From a candidate division Zixibacteria bacterium RBG_16_43_9 (GTDB lineage Bacteria > Zixibacteria > MSB-5A5 > RBG-16-43-9): a stretch of DNA of 13,760 nucleotides. The translations under genes were made by a program, and so were the position numbers. Position 1 is the stretch's first letter. Every line of letters starts with the position of its first letter. The notes under the pieces were generated by a model. The model did not search any database and was not told the DNA's origin. It saw only the letters and a list, made by a program, of their open reading frames with translations. Of the stretch, positions 1-7,801 are shown piece by piece. The stretch spans positions 4,738 to 18,497 of the forward strand of contig MEWM01000058.1 in assembly GCA_001775355.1 (NCBI GenBank), written 5' to 3'.

Positions 1-874
1 TTTGAGTTAAACCTTTTTCCAGCAGGAAATGAAAAAGATGCCTTTTATCCGCATGATAGAACCTCTTATTATTTAAAGTTCTTCTGAAAAAAGAAAAGAA
101 AGTCTCGAATATCGGTAATCCCAGGGCTAAGAGGGGAATAAACAATGCCAGGGCAGTGTAGCTTTTAATCGGACAGATTACTCCCTCTGCTGCGAAGATG
201 TATCCTAAGTATTGAGAACCAGAGTCTCCCATAAAAATCCTGGCTGGAGGGTAATTATATCTTAAAAAGCCCAGACAGGCACCTATAACGCCTAAAGAGA
301 TAAAAGAGATAAGCTTCACCTCCAGGAAAATCCCCACACCTAAAAGAGCTAAGGAGGCGATTACCGACAGTCCGGCCGCCAGTCCGTCCAGCCCATCTAT
401 CAAATTAAAGGCATTGATGATTAAAAGACACCAGGCAAACGTAACCGGGTAAGAGAAAAACCCCAGACTCACTGCCTTAAAAAAAGGAATGTAAAGCAGA
501 TTGATTCTCAATCCGAACAGGATTAAGACCAAGACGGCCAGCGATTGTAACAGGAGCTTCCACCTGGGCCTGAGGTCTTTGAGGTCATCATAAATTCCTG
601 TGGCAAAAATTATGACCCCTCCTAAAGTAAAACCCGCAAGGTATCTCAAGTCAGATAAAAGGATCGTTCGTTCCCAGATTAAGGCCATCCAGAAAACCAG
701 GTTAAATGATAAGAATATGGCGATCCCGCCCAGGGTAGGTGTGGGGTTCAGGTGGATCTTCCTGTGGTTCGGATAATCTAAAAAATGGTATTTAAGACTG
801 AAATTCTTGACCAGAAAGGTAAAAAGCAAACCTAAACTGAACGAAAAAGTTAGGATGAAAATATACTGATCCAA
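1..874 (-). CDS. Polyprenyl-phosphate HexNAc-1-phosphate transferase, WecA/MraY family (3' end cut by window)
   Basis: This integral membrane enzyme should transfer a HexNAc-1-phosphate from a UDP-sugar to undecaprenyl (or similar) phosphate, the first step of lipid-linked glycan assembly. I read 291 codons from a TTG start at 874; the frame stays open to the window edge, so the C-terminus is missing. Family motifs appear in order: RKIH near residues 38-41 with PTLGG just after, the DDLKD motif (D96, D97, D100), NAFNLIDGLDGLA at 154-166, MGDSGS at 215-220, PIFET, and a late ADKRHLFH stretch (275-282) that resembles the HIHH motif of WecA/TagO rather than MraY. The rest is hydrophobic membrane segments. 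The TTG start is supported by AGAGGAG five bases upstream, and no ATG lies nearby. The gene sits 29 bases after the rhamnosyltransferase-like gene and probably belongs to the same operon. The exact sugar (GlcNAc, GalNAc or another) is not visible. Confidence 0.9.
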   Translation of the reverse strand, partial: MDQYIFILTFSFSLGLLFTFLVKNFSLKYHFLDYPNHRKIHLNPTPTLGGIAIFLSFNLVFWMALIWERTILLSDLRYLAGFTLGGVIIFATGIYDDLKDLRPRWKLLLQSLAVLVLILFGLRINLLYIPFFKAVSLGFFSYPVTFAWCLLIINAFNLIDGLDGLAAGLSVIASLALLGVGIFLEVKLISFISLGVIGACLGFLRYNYPPARIFMGDSGSQYLGYIFAAEGVICPIKSYTALALFIPLLALGLPIFETFFSFFRRTLNNKRFYHADKRHLFHFLLEKGLTQ

Positions 875-879
875 CTTAA

Positions 880-886
880 CTCCTCT
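880..886 (-). promoter_or_regulatory. Shine-Dalgarno site fixing a TTG start
   Basis: AGAGGAG on the minus strand lies five bases before the TTG at 874. It is the main evidence that the WecA-like gene starts at a non-ATG codon. Confidence 0.65.
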
Positions 887-903
887 GAATCCGGATTTTG
901 ACC

Positions 904-1836
904 CTATTTCTTTTTTAATAATCCGGTAAAACTGTAGACCAAAGATAGAAAGACCAAACGCAAAAGCAAAGATAGATAGACTAAAAGCCTGAAGATGAAG
1001 TTCGGATGATAATGCTTCTTAAAAAAATAATACATACTGCGGTGATGTTCCAGCTTAGCTCGCAAAGGATTTAAGGAAACAGAGCCTCCTACCTGGTGAG
1101 CCACGGTCAAAAAGGGAAAGTAGAATACCTTCCAGCCGTTTTTCTTTGCTCTTAAACAAAGGTCCGTATCCTCGCAGAACATAAAAAATTTTTCGTCTAA
1201 AAGCCCTATCTGCTCCAGCATCTTTCTTCGCGCAAAAAGACAGGAGCCGGACACCCAGTCCACCTCCCTTATCCCGGTTCGGTCTAAGTCTTTAAGAAGA
1301 TACCTCCGGGATAGGGGATTATGCGGAAACAGGCGATTGAGAACCGATTGCGAGGAGGAGATGGAGGTAAGAAAATCCGGAAAAGAGCGGCAGGAAAAAA
1401 GCAATTCACCCTTTTCGTCCACCATTTTTGGACCGCAGATTCCAGCCTCTGGATTTTCGTCCATAAACTTAAGCAGCTCGTTTATTTTCCCCTCTGAGAT
1501 TTTCGTATCCGGGTTAAGCAGAAGCAGGTATTTCCCCTGGCTTTCTCTTATCCCCTGATTACTGGCTTTAGAGAAACCTGAGTTCCACTCATTTTCAATT
1601 AGGTTGACCTGTGGGAAGTTCTCTTTAACCCAGGGGACTGTATCATCCTTAGAAGAGTTATCAATTAACCAGATTTCAAGCCTTAAATTATTTTTTGTAT
1701 TGTAAATCGAATCTAAACAATCTCTCAAAAATCTTTTAGCTTTATAGTTTACTATTATTATCGAAAGATCGAGCCGGTTATCAGACTGTAGGGGCACGGC
1801 ATGCCGTGCCCCTACGCTTTTTTCCCTCTTATTCAT
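904..1836 (-). CDS. GT2 glycosyltransferase, rhamnosyltransferase-like (WbbL type)
   Basis: A 310-residue family 2 glycosyltransferase, probably adding a sugar to the lipid-linked intermediate on the cytoplasmic face. The nucleotide-sugar fold begins at LSIIIVNYK (about 24-32), followed by LIDNSS (57-62), NSGFSKASNQG (85-95), NPDT as the metal-binding DXD variant (108-111), the acceptor region WVSGSC (194-199), and FCEDTDLCLR (220-229), where the ED pair contains the likely catalytic base. These motifs match the WbbL-like dTDP-rhamnose transferases, though the donor cannot be proven. A hydrophobic helix near 283-305 with a KKK end may anchor it to the membrane. Its ATG overlaps the stop of the upstream DPM1-like gene (ATGA at 1833-1836), so translation is probably coupled. 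Oddity: residues 8-16 (VGARHAVPL) are encoded by a 28-base perfect palindrome, ahead of the conserved fold. A later in-frame start is possible, but the ATGA overlap favours this one. Confidence 0.88.
   Translation of the reverse strand: MNKREKSVGARHAVPLQSDNRLDLSIIIVNYKAKRFLRDCLDSIYNTKNNLRLEIWLIDNSSKDDTVPWVKENFPQVNLIENEWNSGFSKASNQGIRESQGKYLLLLNPDTKISEGKINELLKFMDENPEAGICGPKMVDEKGELLFSCRSFPDFLTSISSSQSVLNRLFPHNPLSRRYLLKDLDRTGIREVDWVSGSCLFARRKMLEQIGLLDEKFFMFCEDTDLCLRAKKNGWKVFYFPFLTVAHQVGGSVSLNPLRAKLEHHRSMYYFFKKHYHPNFIFRLLVYLSLLLRLVFLSLVYSFTGLLKKK
1788..1815. repeat. 28-base perfect palindrome inside a glycosyltransferase gene
   Basis: The outer arms are GTAGGGGC and GCCCCTAC, and the 12-base core is ACGGCATGCCGT, so the whole element is self-complementary. 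It lies within the first 17 codons of the rhamnosyltransferase-like gene and is translated as VGARHAVPL. It has the same arms as the element at 2874-2901 but a different core. No transposase or long target duplication is seen beside it. It looks like a small non-autonomous palindromic repeat (REP-like or MITE-like). Confidence 0.85.
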
Positions 1837-2546
1837 ACTCTTCCCAAAATACTCAGGATTCTAAGTTTCCAGACCATCCAGATAGCTTCCCGTACTATCT
1901 TTTTGGACATCTTGGATTCGCCTGCTCTTCGATCTACAAAAATGATCGGTATTTCTTTGATTTTGAAACCTTTTCTCCAGGCGCGGAAGCTCATCTCTAT
2001 CTGGAAAGCGTAACCGTTGGAGTGGATATTATCCAGGCCAATCTTCTCCAGGACCTCCCTTTTGAAACACTTAAACCCGCTGGTGGAATCTTTCACCGGA
2101 AGCCCGGTGACCCAGCGGGCATAAACATTCGCAAAATAGGAAAGAAGCAAACGGGTTATGGGCCAGTTCACCACGTTGACTCCCTTGATGTAGCGCGAGC
2201 CTAAAACCAGGTCCGAATCCTTTATGGCTTTAAGGAAATCTGGTATATAATTGGGATCATGCGAGAAATCCGAATCCATCTCGAAGATATAATCATAGCC
2301 GTTTCGTAAGGCATAGTCAAAACCTGCTATATATGCTGTGCCCAGCCCTGATTTTTTTGCCCTGCTAATCAACTTTATCCTGGGGTCCGAGGCGTTAAGC
2401 TCCTCTACCATCCCGCCGGTTCCGTCAGGTGAGTTGTCATCTACCACCAGGACTTCTATTTCCTGATCTTGTTTTAAAACCAGAGGGAGGATGGTGCTGA
2501 TGTTCTCTTTTTCGTTATAGGTTGGTATTATGACTAAGATTTTCAT
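1833..2546 (-). CDS. Polyprenol-phosphate-mannose synthase-like GT2 (DPM1 family)
   Basis: A 237-residue soluble GT2 enzyme that should transfer a single sugar, classically mannose from GDP-mannose, to a polyprenyl phosphate to form a donor used outside the membrane. The motifs match DPM1 closely: PTYNE (8-12), VVDDNSPDGT (34-43), SGLGTAY near 66-72, MDSDFSHDP (90-98) with the metal-binding D91 and D93, LGSRYIKG, STSGFKCF, and a C-terminal FVDRRAGESKMS motif typical of the family. Length fits the single-domain bacterial/archaeal DPM1 type without C-terminal membrane helices. Its start overlaps the YfhO stop by four bases (ATGA at 2543-2546), and its own stop overlaps the next gene in the same way, so the three are probably co-translated. 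Adjacency to YfhO recalls the CsbB/YfhO pairing of Bacillus lipoteichoic acid glycosylation. The sugar may be mannose or another hexose. Confidence 0.9.
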   Translation of the reverse strand: MKILVIIPTYNEKENISTILPLVLKQDQEIEVLVVDDNSPDGTGGMVEELNASDPRIKLISRAKKSGLGTAYIAGFDYALRNGYDYIFEMDSDFSHDPNYIPDFLKAIKDSDLVLGSRYIKGVNVVNWPITRLLLSYFANVYARWVTGLPVKDSTSGFKCFKREVLEKIGLDNIHSNGYAFQIEMSFRAWRKGFKIKEIPIIFVDRRAGESKMSKKIVREAIWMVWKLRILSILGRV

Positions 2547-5011
2547 TCTTCTTTCAACTCTCCTTTTTTTCCAGAAAGAGTTTTCACTCCCAGAACTCCC
2601 AATATAAAAAGATAAAACAGCCCTGTCAATATGCTGCTGGTTTTACCTATATTATATGGCTTAGAGCTATAGACCAAGTCTATTTTGTGTTTACCCTTTT
2701 CCAAGGGAATCGCCCTGAAGATGTAGTCCGCAGTATAGATTTTGGTCTCCTTACCATCTACCAGAGCTTTCCAGGAAGGATAGCTGTTCTCAGATAGAAC
2801 TAAAAAACCAGGCTGGTCTGTTTCCGCCGCAATCTTCAAACTATTTATCCGGTTCTCTATGATCTGAACCGCTGTAGGGGCGTATTGCAATACGCCCCTA
2901 CTTAAATCGATCTCGGGCTCTTCTTCTAAGATGATAGTTTCACGATAATCGAAATCCGGCTCTTTCAGTCGCTGTAAAATCCTGTCTTTATCTTTTATAA
3001 CCTCATATTTATAAACCATTCTGGCCCTCGGAAGGTAGGTAGAGTTTTTGTAGAGATTTTTATCGCCAGCACTATAAATTAATTTATACTTGGAAGTGTC
3101 CGGGAAAACCCCTCTGAACAGGAGATATTTGACATCCAGAAGGTCAGGCTTGGGCCCTGAAAGAAAGCTTAGATACCTTTGTCCGTATTCGGCTTGACTC
3201 CTGGCGCTTTCTAAATACTTCTTTTCAGTAAACTCATCATACCTTTTAAGCTCATTTCCATGATACCCGAAAGCCTCCTCGATTCCGTATAAGGCAAGGA
3301 AATTGTTAAACGAGTAGGTGCCAGGTATAACTAAGGCTCTAAAAGGCTCCTTATCCTGCTTTAGATAGTCTATAGCCTGGTCTTTCTGGAAATAGGTCTG
3401 GTAATCGAAATTCTGGATGAATTTTGCATCCCATCTCCACAGGTCTAAAAATAGAAGCGCACCGATCCAGAAAAGGAAATAGCTTCTCTTTAACTTCCCC
3501 TGAAGATATAAATAGATCCCTGCAACGATTCCACCCACCAGGAGGAAGCTAATCCAGAACCCTCTGGTGATATTGGGCAGATTCAAAAGCATTATATCTT
3601 TTTTCTGAGCAGGGATATCAGAGTAAAGAATCCCATTCCACAAAGAGAGTAGCCCACTTCCAGCTACACTGAAAAGAAAGGCAAAGCCAAAGAAAATAAG
3701 AACCACAACTAAAAGAAGTTTATTAATTTTTTTCTTGTCCTTTAAATCTTTAACTCCATGCAGAATCTTCTCCAGCCCGAAAAGAGCCATAACCAGGACC
3801 GAGAAAACCAGCAGGAAAAGTATCAGCCCGGGTGCACGAAAGCTTTTCACCTGAGGAACAAAATAGTAGAAAAGTCTGAACAAAGGCGTATGCGCGCCCA
3901 GGGCGTAGATCAGGGCTAATAAAGATATACCGAGAAAAAACCAGATTTTCCGGTTACGAACTAAAACTAAAGCCGTAATCGCAAAAATCAAAGGAACGAT
4001 TCCCGCATAGTCGCTATTTATCTTAAAAGGATTCCTTCCCCAGTAGGTATTCTCGCTTTCTAAATTCAATCCAACAAACTCCGGCACAACTTGAGAGACC
4101 AATTCCTCTGGATGAAAAGACCAGGAGGTAGAATATTCATACCCTTTACCCCCTTCTGCCCGGGGTGAATATTTGTTGACATAGATATAGGTGGGTAGAA
4201 TCTGAACTAAAGATAAAGCCAGCCCTAAAAGGATAGCAATTCCAAAATAGAGTACAGGTTTAATAAGTCTTCCAATTTTTTTGTTGTCTTTATAATCCCA
4301 GAAAAGACTGAAGAGAAAATATAAACCTATTCCCCAACTGGCAAAATAAGCTAACTGAGGATGGTTGGCTAAAATCAAAAGACCTATGGTCCCGCCGAAT
4401 AGGATATAATGAATTAGCTTTCTGGACCTAAGACTTTTTTCCAGAAAAAGAAAATTTAATGGCAAAAGGCTGGTAATATACATTCTCCCCTCATGCCCGG
4501 CATAGACCCAGGAGATGAAATTAGTGGAGAACATATAGGCTAAAGCCCCTATAAAAGAGACTCCCCGGCTGAACCCAAAGGTGCGCATACAGAAAAAAGC
4601 AAAGATTCCTGCAAAGAAAACTGTTAAGATTAACTTCCAGCCGAGCGCTCTATATAGAGGAATTATAAATTGTAATATTGCCAGGGGATAAAAGGTATCC
4701 CCATGCATCGCATCGATATAAGGCATTCCTCCAAACAGATAAGGCTCCCACAGGGGAATGCTGTGATATTGTTTGACAAAATCTGCATAAAAAGTTTTAA
4801 ACATAACTGAGGCTTCTAAGGTATCTGAGCCGTAAAGCATCATGTCCGAGAAGATAAATTTGCCAAACAGCACCACTGTCAAAATCGCCAGGATAAGAAT
4901 TATCCACAGATTTACCTTCTTAGTTTCTAAGAAGTCACCAAAGAAATCCTTTTTCTCTTTTTCTTTGGTTTGAGCCTTAGCTTTTCTTTCTTCTTTATCT
5001 TTTCTTGACAA
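2543..5011 (-). CDS. YfhO-family membrane protein, GT-C-type glycosyltransferase
   Basis: An 822-residue polytopic membrane protein of the bacterial YfhO family, predicted to use a polyprenyl-phosphate-linked sugar and transfer it outside the membrane. A Lys/Glu-rich cytoplasmic tail (1-33) precedes the first membrane helix. The first outer loop has GSDTLEA with D63 in the position of the GT-C acidic residue, and the family pattern PLWEPYLFGGMPY (86-98) with DTFYPL after it. About a dozen hydrophobic segments follow to about residue 530, then a soluble domain with SYPSWKALVDG near 745-755 and a final helix near 790-812, all typical of YfhO. The start is TTG at 5011, supported by AAGGAG six bases upstream; no ATG fits better. 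Residues about 704-713 (GVLQYAPT region) come from an inserted 28-base palindrome, just before a beta-rich stretch. The stop overlaps the DPM1-like start, suggesting a donor/transferase pair. The acceptor is unknown. Confidence 0.88.
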   Translation of the reverse strand: MSRKDKEERKAKAQTKEKEKKDFFGDFLETKKVNLWIILILAILTVVLFGKFIFSDMMLYGSDTLEASVMFKTFYADFVKQYHSIPLWEPYLFGGMPYIDAMHGDTFYPLAILQFIIPLYRALGWKLILTVFFAGIFAFFCMRTFGFSRGVSFIGALAYMFSTNFISWVYAGHEGRMYITSLLPLNFLFLEKSLRSRKLIHYILFGGTIGLLILANHPQLAYFASWGIGLYFLFSLFWDYKDNKKIGRLIKPVLYFGIAILLGLALSLVQILPTYIYVNKYSPRAEGGKGYEYSTSWSFHPEELVSQVVPEFVGLNLESENTYWGRNPFKINSDYAGIVPLIFAITALVLVRNRKIWFFLGISLLALIYALGAHTPLFRLFYYFVPQVKSFRAPGLILFLLVFSVLVMALFGLEKILHGVKDLKDKKKINKLLLVVVLIFFGFAFLFSVAGSGLLSLWNGILYSDIPAQKKDIMLLNLPNITRGFWISFLLVGGIVAGIYLYLQGKLKRSYFLFWIGALLFLDLWRWDAKFIQNFDYQTYFQKDQAIDYLKQDKEPFRALVIPGTYSFNNFLALYGIEEAFGYHGNELKRYDEFTEKKYLESARSQAEYGQRYLSFLSGPKPDLLDVKYLLFRGVFPDTSKYKLIYSAGDKNLYKNSTYLPRARMVYKYEVIKDKDRILQRLKEPDFDYRETIILEEEPEIDLSRGVLQYAPTAVQIIENRINSLKIAAETDQPGFLVLSENSYPSWKALVDGKETKIYTADYIFRAIPLEKGKHKIDLVYSSKPYNIGKTSSILTGLFYLFILGVLGVKTLSGKKGELKEE
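2874..2901. repeat. 28-base perfect palindrome inside the YfhO-family gene
   Basis: The outer arms are GTAGGGGC and GCCCCTAC, as at 1788-1815, but the 12-base core is GTATTGCAATAC. Both cores are fully self-complementary although they differ at most positions, which implies that pairing rather than sequence is conserved. The element is read through in frame at about residues 704-713 of the YfhO-family protein. Confidence 0.85.
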
Positions 5012-5017
5012 GACTTG

Positions 5018-5023
5018 CTCCTT
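5018..5023 (-). promoter_or_regulatory. Shine-Dalgarno site fixing the YfhO TTG start
   Basis: AAGGAG on the minus strand lies six bases before the TTG at 5011. It is a strong match to the 16S anti-Shine-Dalgarno consensus and supports this non-ATG start. Confidence 0.7.
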
Positions 5024-5054
5024 TCTGGTCCATCGAGCCTGAAATTCGACTTTA

Positions 5055-5648
5055 TTATTTTTGCAGTTTATAAATAAACGAACGCGAAAAAAAGCCGTCC
5101 CAGCTAATCCCGGGTATAAGATAAGTCCCGGTCACTGAGACTATTTTGAAATCACAGAATTTCATCAATTTTCTGAAAGTTTGTCTGGTCCAGCTATAGA
5201 TATGCCCGGTCTTGTCCTGAACGTTAAAGATATTCCAGAGGATCTCCTTAAAATGATAAGGGTTGGGAATGGACAGGATTAAAAACCCACCCGGCTTTAA
5301 GACCCTCTTCATCTCATTTAAGACGAAATAAGGATTTCTCAAATGCTCTAAAACCTCGATGCAGAAAACGTAATCAAAAAAATCGTTCTCGAAATCTGTT
5401 CCCTTTGAGATATCCTGAGTTTTCACATAAGAGCTGGCATACTCTTTATCTATCTCGATGCCGTGATATTCTACTCCGCCTGGTAGATAGCCCCTCAAGG
5501 CTCCATCCCTACATCCTACATCTAAAATTTTCGCTCCAGATGGAACCTGAGCAACAAGCGTTGCCTTCTTATATCTGGCAACCTCTTCTTTGAGGTTTCT
5601 AATCGGACCTATCTCCTCGTAATATTCTTTAAACTTCTCCTCTGACAT
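5055..5648 (-). CDS. Class I SAM-dependent methyltransferase
   Basis: A 197-residue small-molecule methyltransferase of the Methyltransf_11/25 type. The SAM-binding motif I is ILDVGCRDG (41-49), with Arg where most relatives have Gly in DVGCGxG. The acidic ribose-binding residue lies in GIEID (63-67), then CIEVLEHL (96-103) as motif II/III, and LKPGGFLILSIPNP (117-130) as the post-motif strand. The C-terminal part (SWTRQTFRKLMK) matches the family's substrate lid region. No membrane segment is present, so it should act in the cytoplasm, probably methylating a sugar or a glycan intermediate. It follows the flippase-like gene after 71 AT-rich bases and precedes YfhO by 43 bases. The ATG has AGAGG about ten bases upstream. 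The exact substrate is not visible; this fold is also used on lipids and quinones. Confidence 0.85.
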   Translation of the reverse strand: MSEEKFKEYYEEIGPIRNLKEEVARYKKATLVAQVPSGAKILDVGCRDGALRGYLPGGVEYHGIEIDKEYASSYVKTQDISKGTDFENDFFDYVFCIEVLEHLRNPYFVLNEMKRVLKPGGFLILSIPNPYHFKEILWNIFNVQDKTGHIYSWTRQTFRKLMKFCDFKIVSVTGTYLIPGISWDGFFSRSFIYKLQK

Positions 5649-5719
5649 AAACTTTATACCTCTTAACTTATCCTCTTTAAAAAAAACCGTTTTATTCTTA
5701 ATCTAAAATATAACTTAAA

Positions 5720-6613
5720 TTAAAACTTTAAGGAAACAAAAAATCCTAAAACCTCAGCCGCAGTCATCCACAACCTGGAAAGCAAGGCAATCAGGGTAGC
5801 CACAGGCAATGGGAAATAACCTGAAAGATAATAAATTAATAGCCCTTCCCTCACACCCAATCCTCCGGGCACGAATATGCTCAAAAAACCTGCGAGGTAA
5901 GAGAAGACAAAAATTGAGGTCAAAAAGGGAAAGAGACTGAAGGAATAATCGGTTAAAGACAGGATAAACACATTGAAAGCCAGTCCATAGACTCCCCAGG
6001 CAAGCATAAAAAAAAGAGTAAAAACTATATTCTCTTTAAAACTTAAATTAATCTTTACAGGCTCTTTTTTTAGCTTCTTCAAACCCCAGTTCAAGCTTTT
6101 CTCCATAACTTTTGGGTATAAAAAAAGAAGAAGAATCAGAGCCAGAGGCAGATAGGTAAGCCTGGGCACGCCGCTTAAGAATTTAGTTCCTGAAAGGATT
6201 AAAACCAGGATCAGTCCGCCAATGATATTCAAAAGTTGATTCAAAATGGCTGAGGTTAAAGTAGCCGCTTTGGGAATTCCTTCTTTTTCGCATAAATAGA
6301 CCATCCCCATAACTGACCAGAGCTTTCCAGGGACATATTTCCCCAAATTGGAGTAAAACCAGATTTTGAATCCTTTTTTAAAAGAAAGGTTGAAAGAGGA
6401 GGATTTAAAGAGCAAGCCTCTCCAGATCTGGATGAAAAAAAGGAAATTTAAAAAAACCAGCCCAAAAGAGATCGCCAGAAGACCATATTTGAACTGCCAT
6501 TGATATAAAGAGACTGCTTGCCAGTTTTCATAGACATATTTAACTAGAAAAAAAATTACCACTAAAACCAATAAATATTTCAAATAATCTTTGAGCCTTT
6601 TCATACCTGACAT
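5720..6613 (-). CDS. Flippase-like membrane protein, lysylphosphatidylglycerol synthase TM / UPF0104 family
   Basis: A 297-residue polytopic protein (about eight hydrophobic segments) of the family that contains the membrane part of MprF and archaeal AglD. In glycan loci such proteins are often assumed to flip or handle lipid-linked sugars, but the biochemical role is not settled. Family landmarks are SNLGKYVPGKLW (about 88-99), the EKEGIPKAA stretch with a polar Asn/Gln region after it, and PGGLGVREGLL near residues 245-258. The MprF aminoacyl-transferase domain is absent. The start is ambiguous: the ATG at 6613 overlaps the upstream GT4 gene by 13 bases, while the fourth codon, ATG at 6604, makes a four-base ATGA overlap with the GT4 stop and seems equally likely. 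Neither has a strong ribosome site, so coupling to GT4 translation is probable. Confidence 0.85.
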   Translation of the reverse strand: MSGMKRLKDYLKYLLVLVVIFFLVKYVYENWQAVSLYQWQFKYGLLAISFGLVFLNFLFFIQIWRGLLFKSSSFNLSFKKGFKIWFYSNLGKYVPGKLWSVMGMVYLCEKEGIPKAATLTSAILNQLLNIIGGLILVLILSGTKFLSGVPRLTYLPLALILLLFLYPKVMEKSLNWGLKKLKKEPVKINLSFKENIVFTLFFMLAWGVYGLAFNVFILSLTDYSFSLFPFLTSIFVFSYLAGFLSIFVPGGLGVREGLLIYYLSGYFPLPVATLIALLSRLWMTAAEVLGFFVSLKF

Positions 6614-7788
6614 ACCCGGTGGTAAAGGGTAATCGATTTTTCTACTATCTTATCCCAGTTGAAATATTTTACAATATGCTGATACCCGGCTGAAGCCAAC
6701 TTTTCAGCCAGGGATGGATTTTTTAAAACGGTAATTATAGCCTGAGCTAAAGCTTTTTCATCCTTCTCCGGAACTAAAAGACCAGTCTCCCTGTCCTTAA
6801 CAATATCCACTATCCCCCCTACGGCAGAGGCTATTACCGGTTTTCCATAAGAAAGCGCCTCTACCAAGACCATACCTAAACCCTCTGTATCACCTTTATG
6901 GTCAACGATTGCTGGAAGCACAAAAAGATCACAGCCCTGATAATATTTACCCAACTCCTCTTCCCCCAATCTTCCTGTAAAATTTATCTTATCTTTTAAT
7001 TTTAAACTATCAGATAATTCCTCTAATTGAGTTCTCAGCTCTCCATCACCTACGATGTCTAATTTGACCTCGACCTGTTCAGCCACTAAGGGAATAGCTC
7101 GAATGAGATATTCCATCCCTTTCCTTTCCACTAACCTTCCCACAAAAAGGATTTTTTTTACTTCCTCTTCTCTTTTTTTAACAGTTCTTGGAGATACAGT
7201 AAACCCTTCCGGAATAACCTCCGCTTCTATTCCTGGATAAAAACTCTGGAGGAGGGTTTTGGTATAAGTGGAATTAGTCACTACCAGATCCGCCTTTTTT
7301 ATAATAGATTTTAGAATTTTTTTAAAAAGAAAAGGACCTTTAAGAGCAAAAATCAGCTCTGCGCTGTAAAACTTTAAAACCAATTTACCCTGGCTAAACT
7401 TTGCTCCAAGGTATCCAGCTATTCCTAAAGGAAAGGGCCAGTGCACGTGGATTAAGTCAAATTTTCTCTTTTTGCACAATTTTATTATATTAACACAACT
7501 GAAGAAAACTAAAAAGATTGCCGGGAAAATATACAGAGGCTTTCTTTTCAATCTAATTGGAGCGGCTTCCTCATGAGTCAGATTTTCCCATCTTTTGAAA
7601 AAATACCTGTACCTTTTAACCTCCAGCCCTAAAATGGTCTGATCCCCCAGACCTTTATATGAAGGGGCAAAAACAGTTACCTCCACCCCTTTTTCCTTTA
7701 GCTTTAGAAGATATTCAGTTAACCAGGGTGCTATCCCGATTTTTGAATCACTTAACTGAAAGGCAGTAACTATATGGCAGGTTTTCAT
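6601..7788 (-). CDS. GT4-family glycosyltransferase (GT-B fold)
   Basis: A 395-residue retaining glycosyltransferase with two Rossmann-like domains, expected to use a nucleotide-sugar and extend the lipid-linked glycan in the cytoplasm. The N-terminal domain has LIHVHWPFP (112-120) and a Lys-rich membrane-facing stretch; the C-terminal domain has FVGRLVERKG (215-224), DIVGDGE (244-250), NFTGRLGEEEL (269-279), and the donor-binding EX7E motif E302...E310 within TEGLGMVLVEAL, followed by GKPVIASAVGG (315-325). This is typical GT4 architecture and length. It lies 13 bases after the membrane-anchored GT2 gene, and its stop overlaps the flippase-like gene. AAGGATGA, which contains the previous stop, lies too far upstream to be a good ribosome site, so the gene may rely on coupling. 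The donor sugar cannot be read from the motifs. Confidence 0.9.
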   Translation of the reverse strand: MKTCHIVTAFQLSDSKIGIAPWLTEYLLKLKEKGVEVTVFAPSYKGLGDQTILGLEVKRYRYFFKRWENLTHEEAAPIRLKRKPLYIFPAIFLVFFSCVNIIKLCKKRKFDLIHVHWPFPLGIAGYLGAKFSQGKLVLKFYSAELIFALKGPFLFKKILKSIIKKADLVVTNSTYTKTLLQSFYPGIEAEVIPEGFTVSPRTVKKREEEVKKILFVGRLVERKGMEYLIRAIPLVAEQVEVKLDIVGDGELRTQLEELSDSLKLKDKINFTGRLGEEELGKYYQGCDLFVLPAIVDHKGDTEGLGMVLVEALSYGKPVIASAVGGIVDIVKDRETGLLVPEKDEKALAQAIITVLKNPSLAEKLASAGYQHIVKYFNWDKIVEKSITLYHRVCQV

Positions 7789-7801
7789 TGAAGATAAAAA
7801 A

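Noticed and set aside
1806..2204. 132-codon plus-strand open frame
   Set aside because: It is antisense to the DPM1-like gene, whose motifs are clear, and its start lies in the 28-base palindrome.
1788..2901. The two 28-base palindromes as terminal repeats of one mobile element
   Set aside because: The sequence between them is glycosyltransferase coding sequence with conserved motifs, and there is no transposase; the two are better read as independent small repeats.
5649..5719. T-rich run after a short AAAAC/GTTTT inverted repeat as a terminator
   Set aside because: The two arms leave no loop, so a stable hairpin cannot form; the region appears to be only an AT-rich spacer within the operon.
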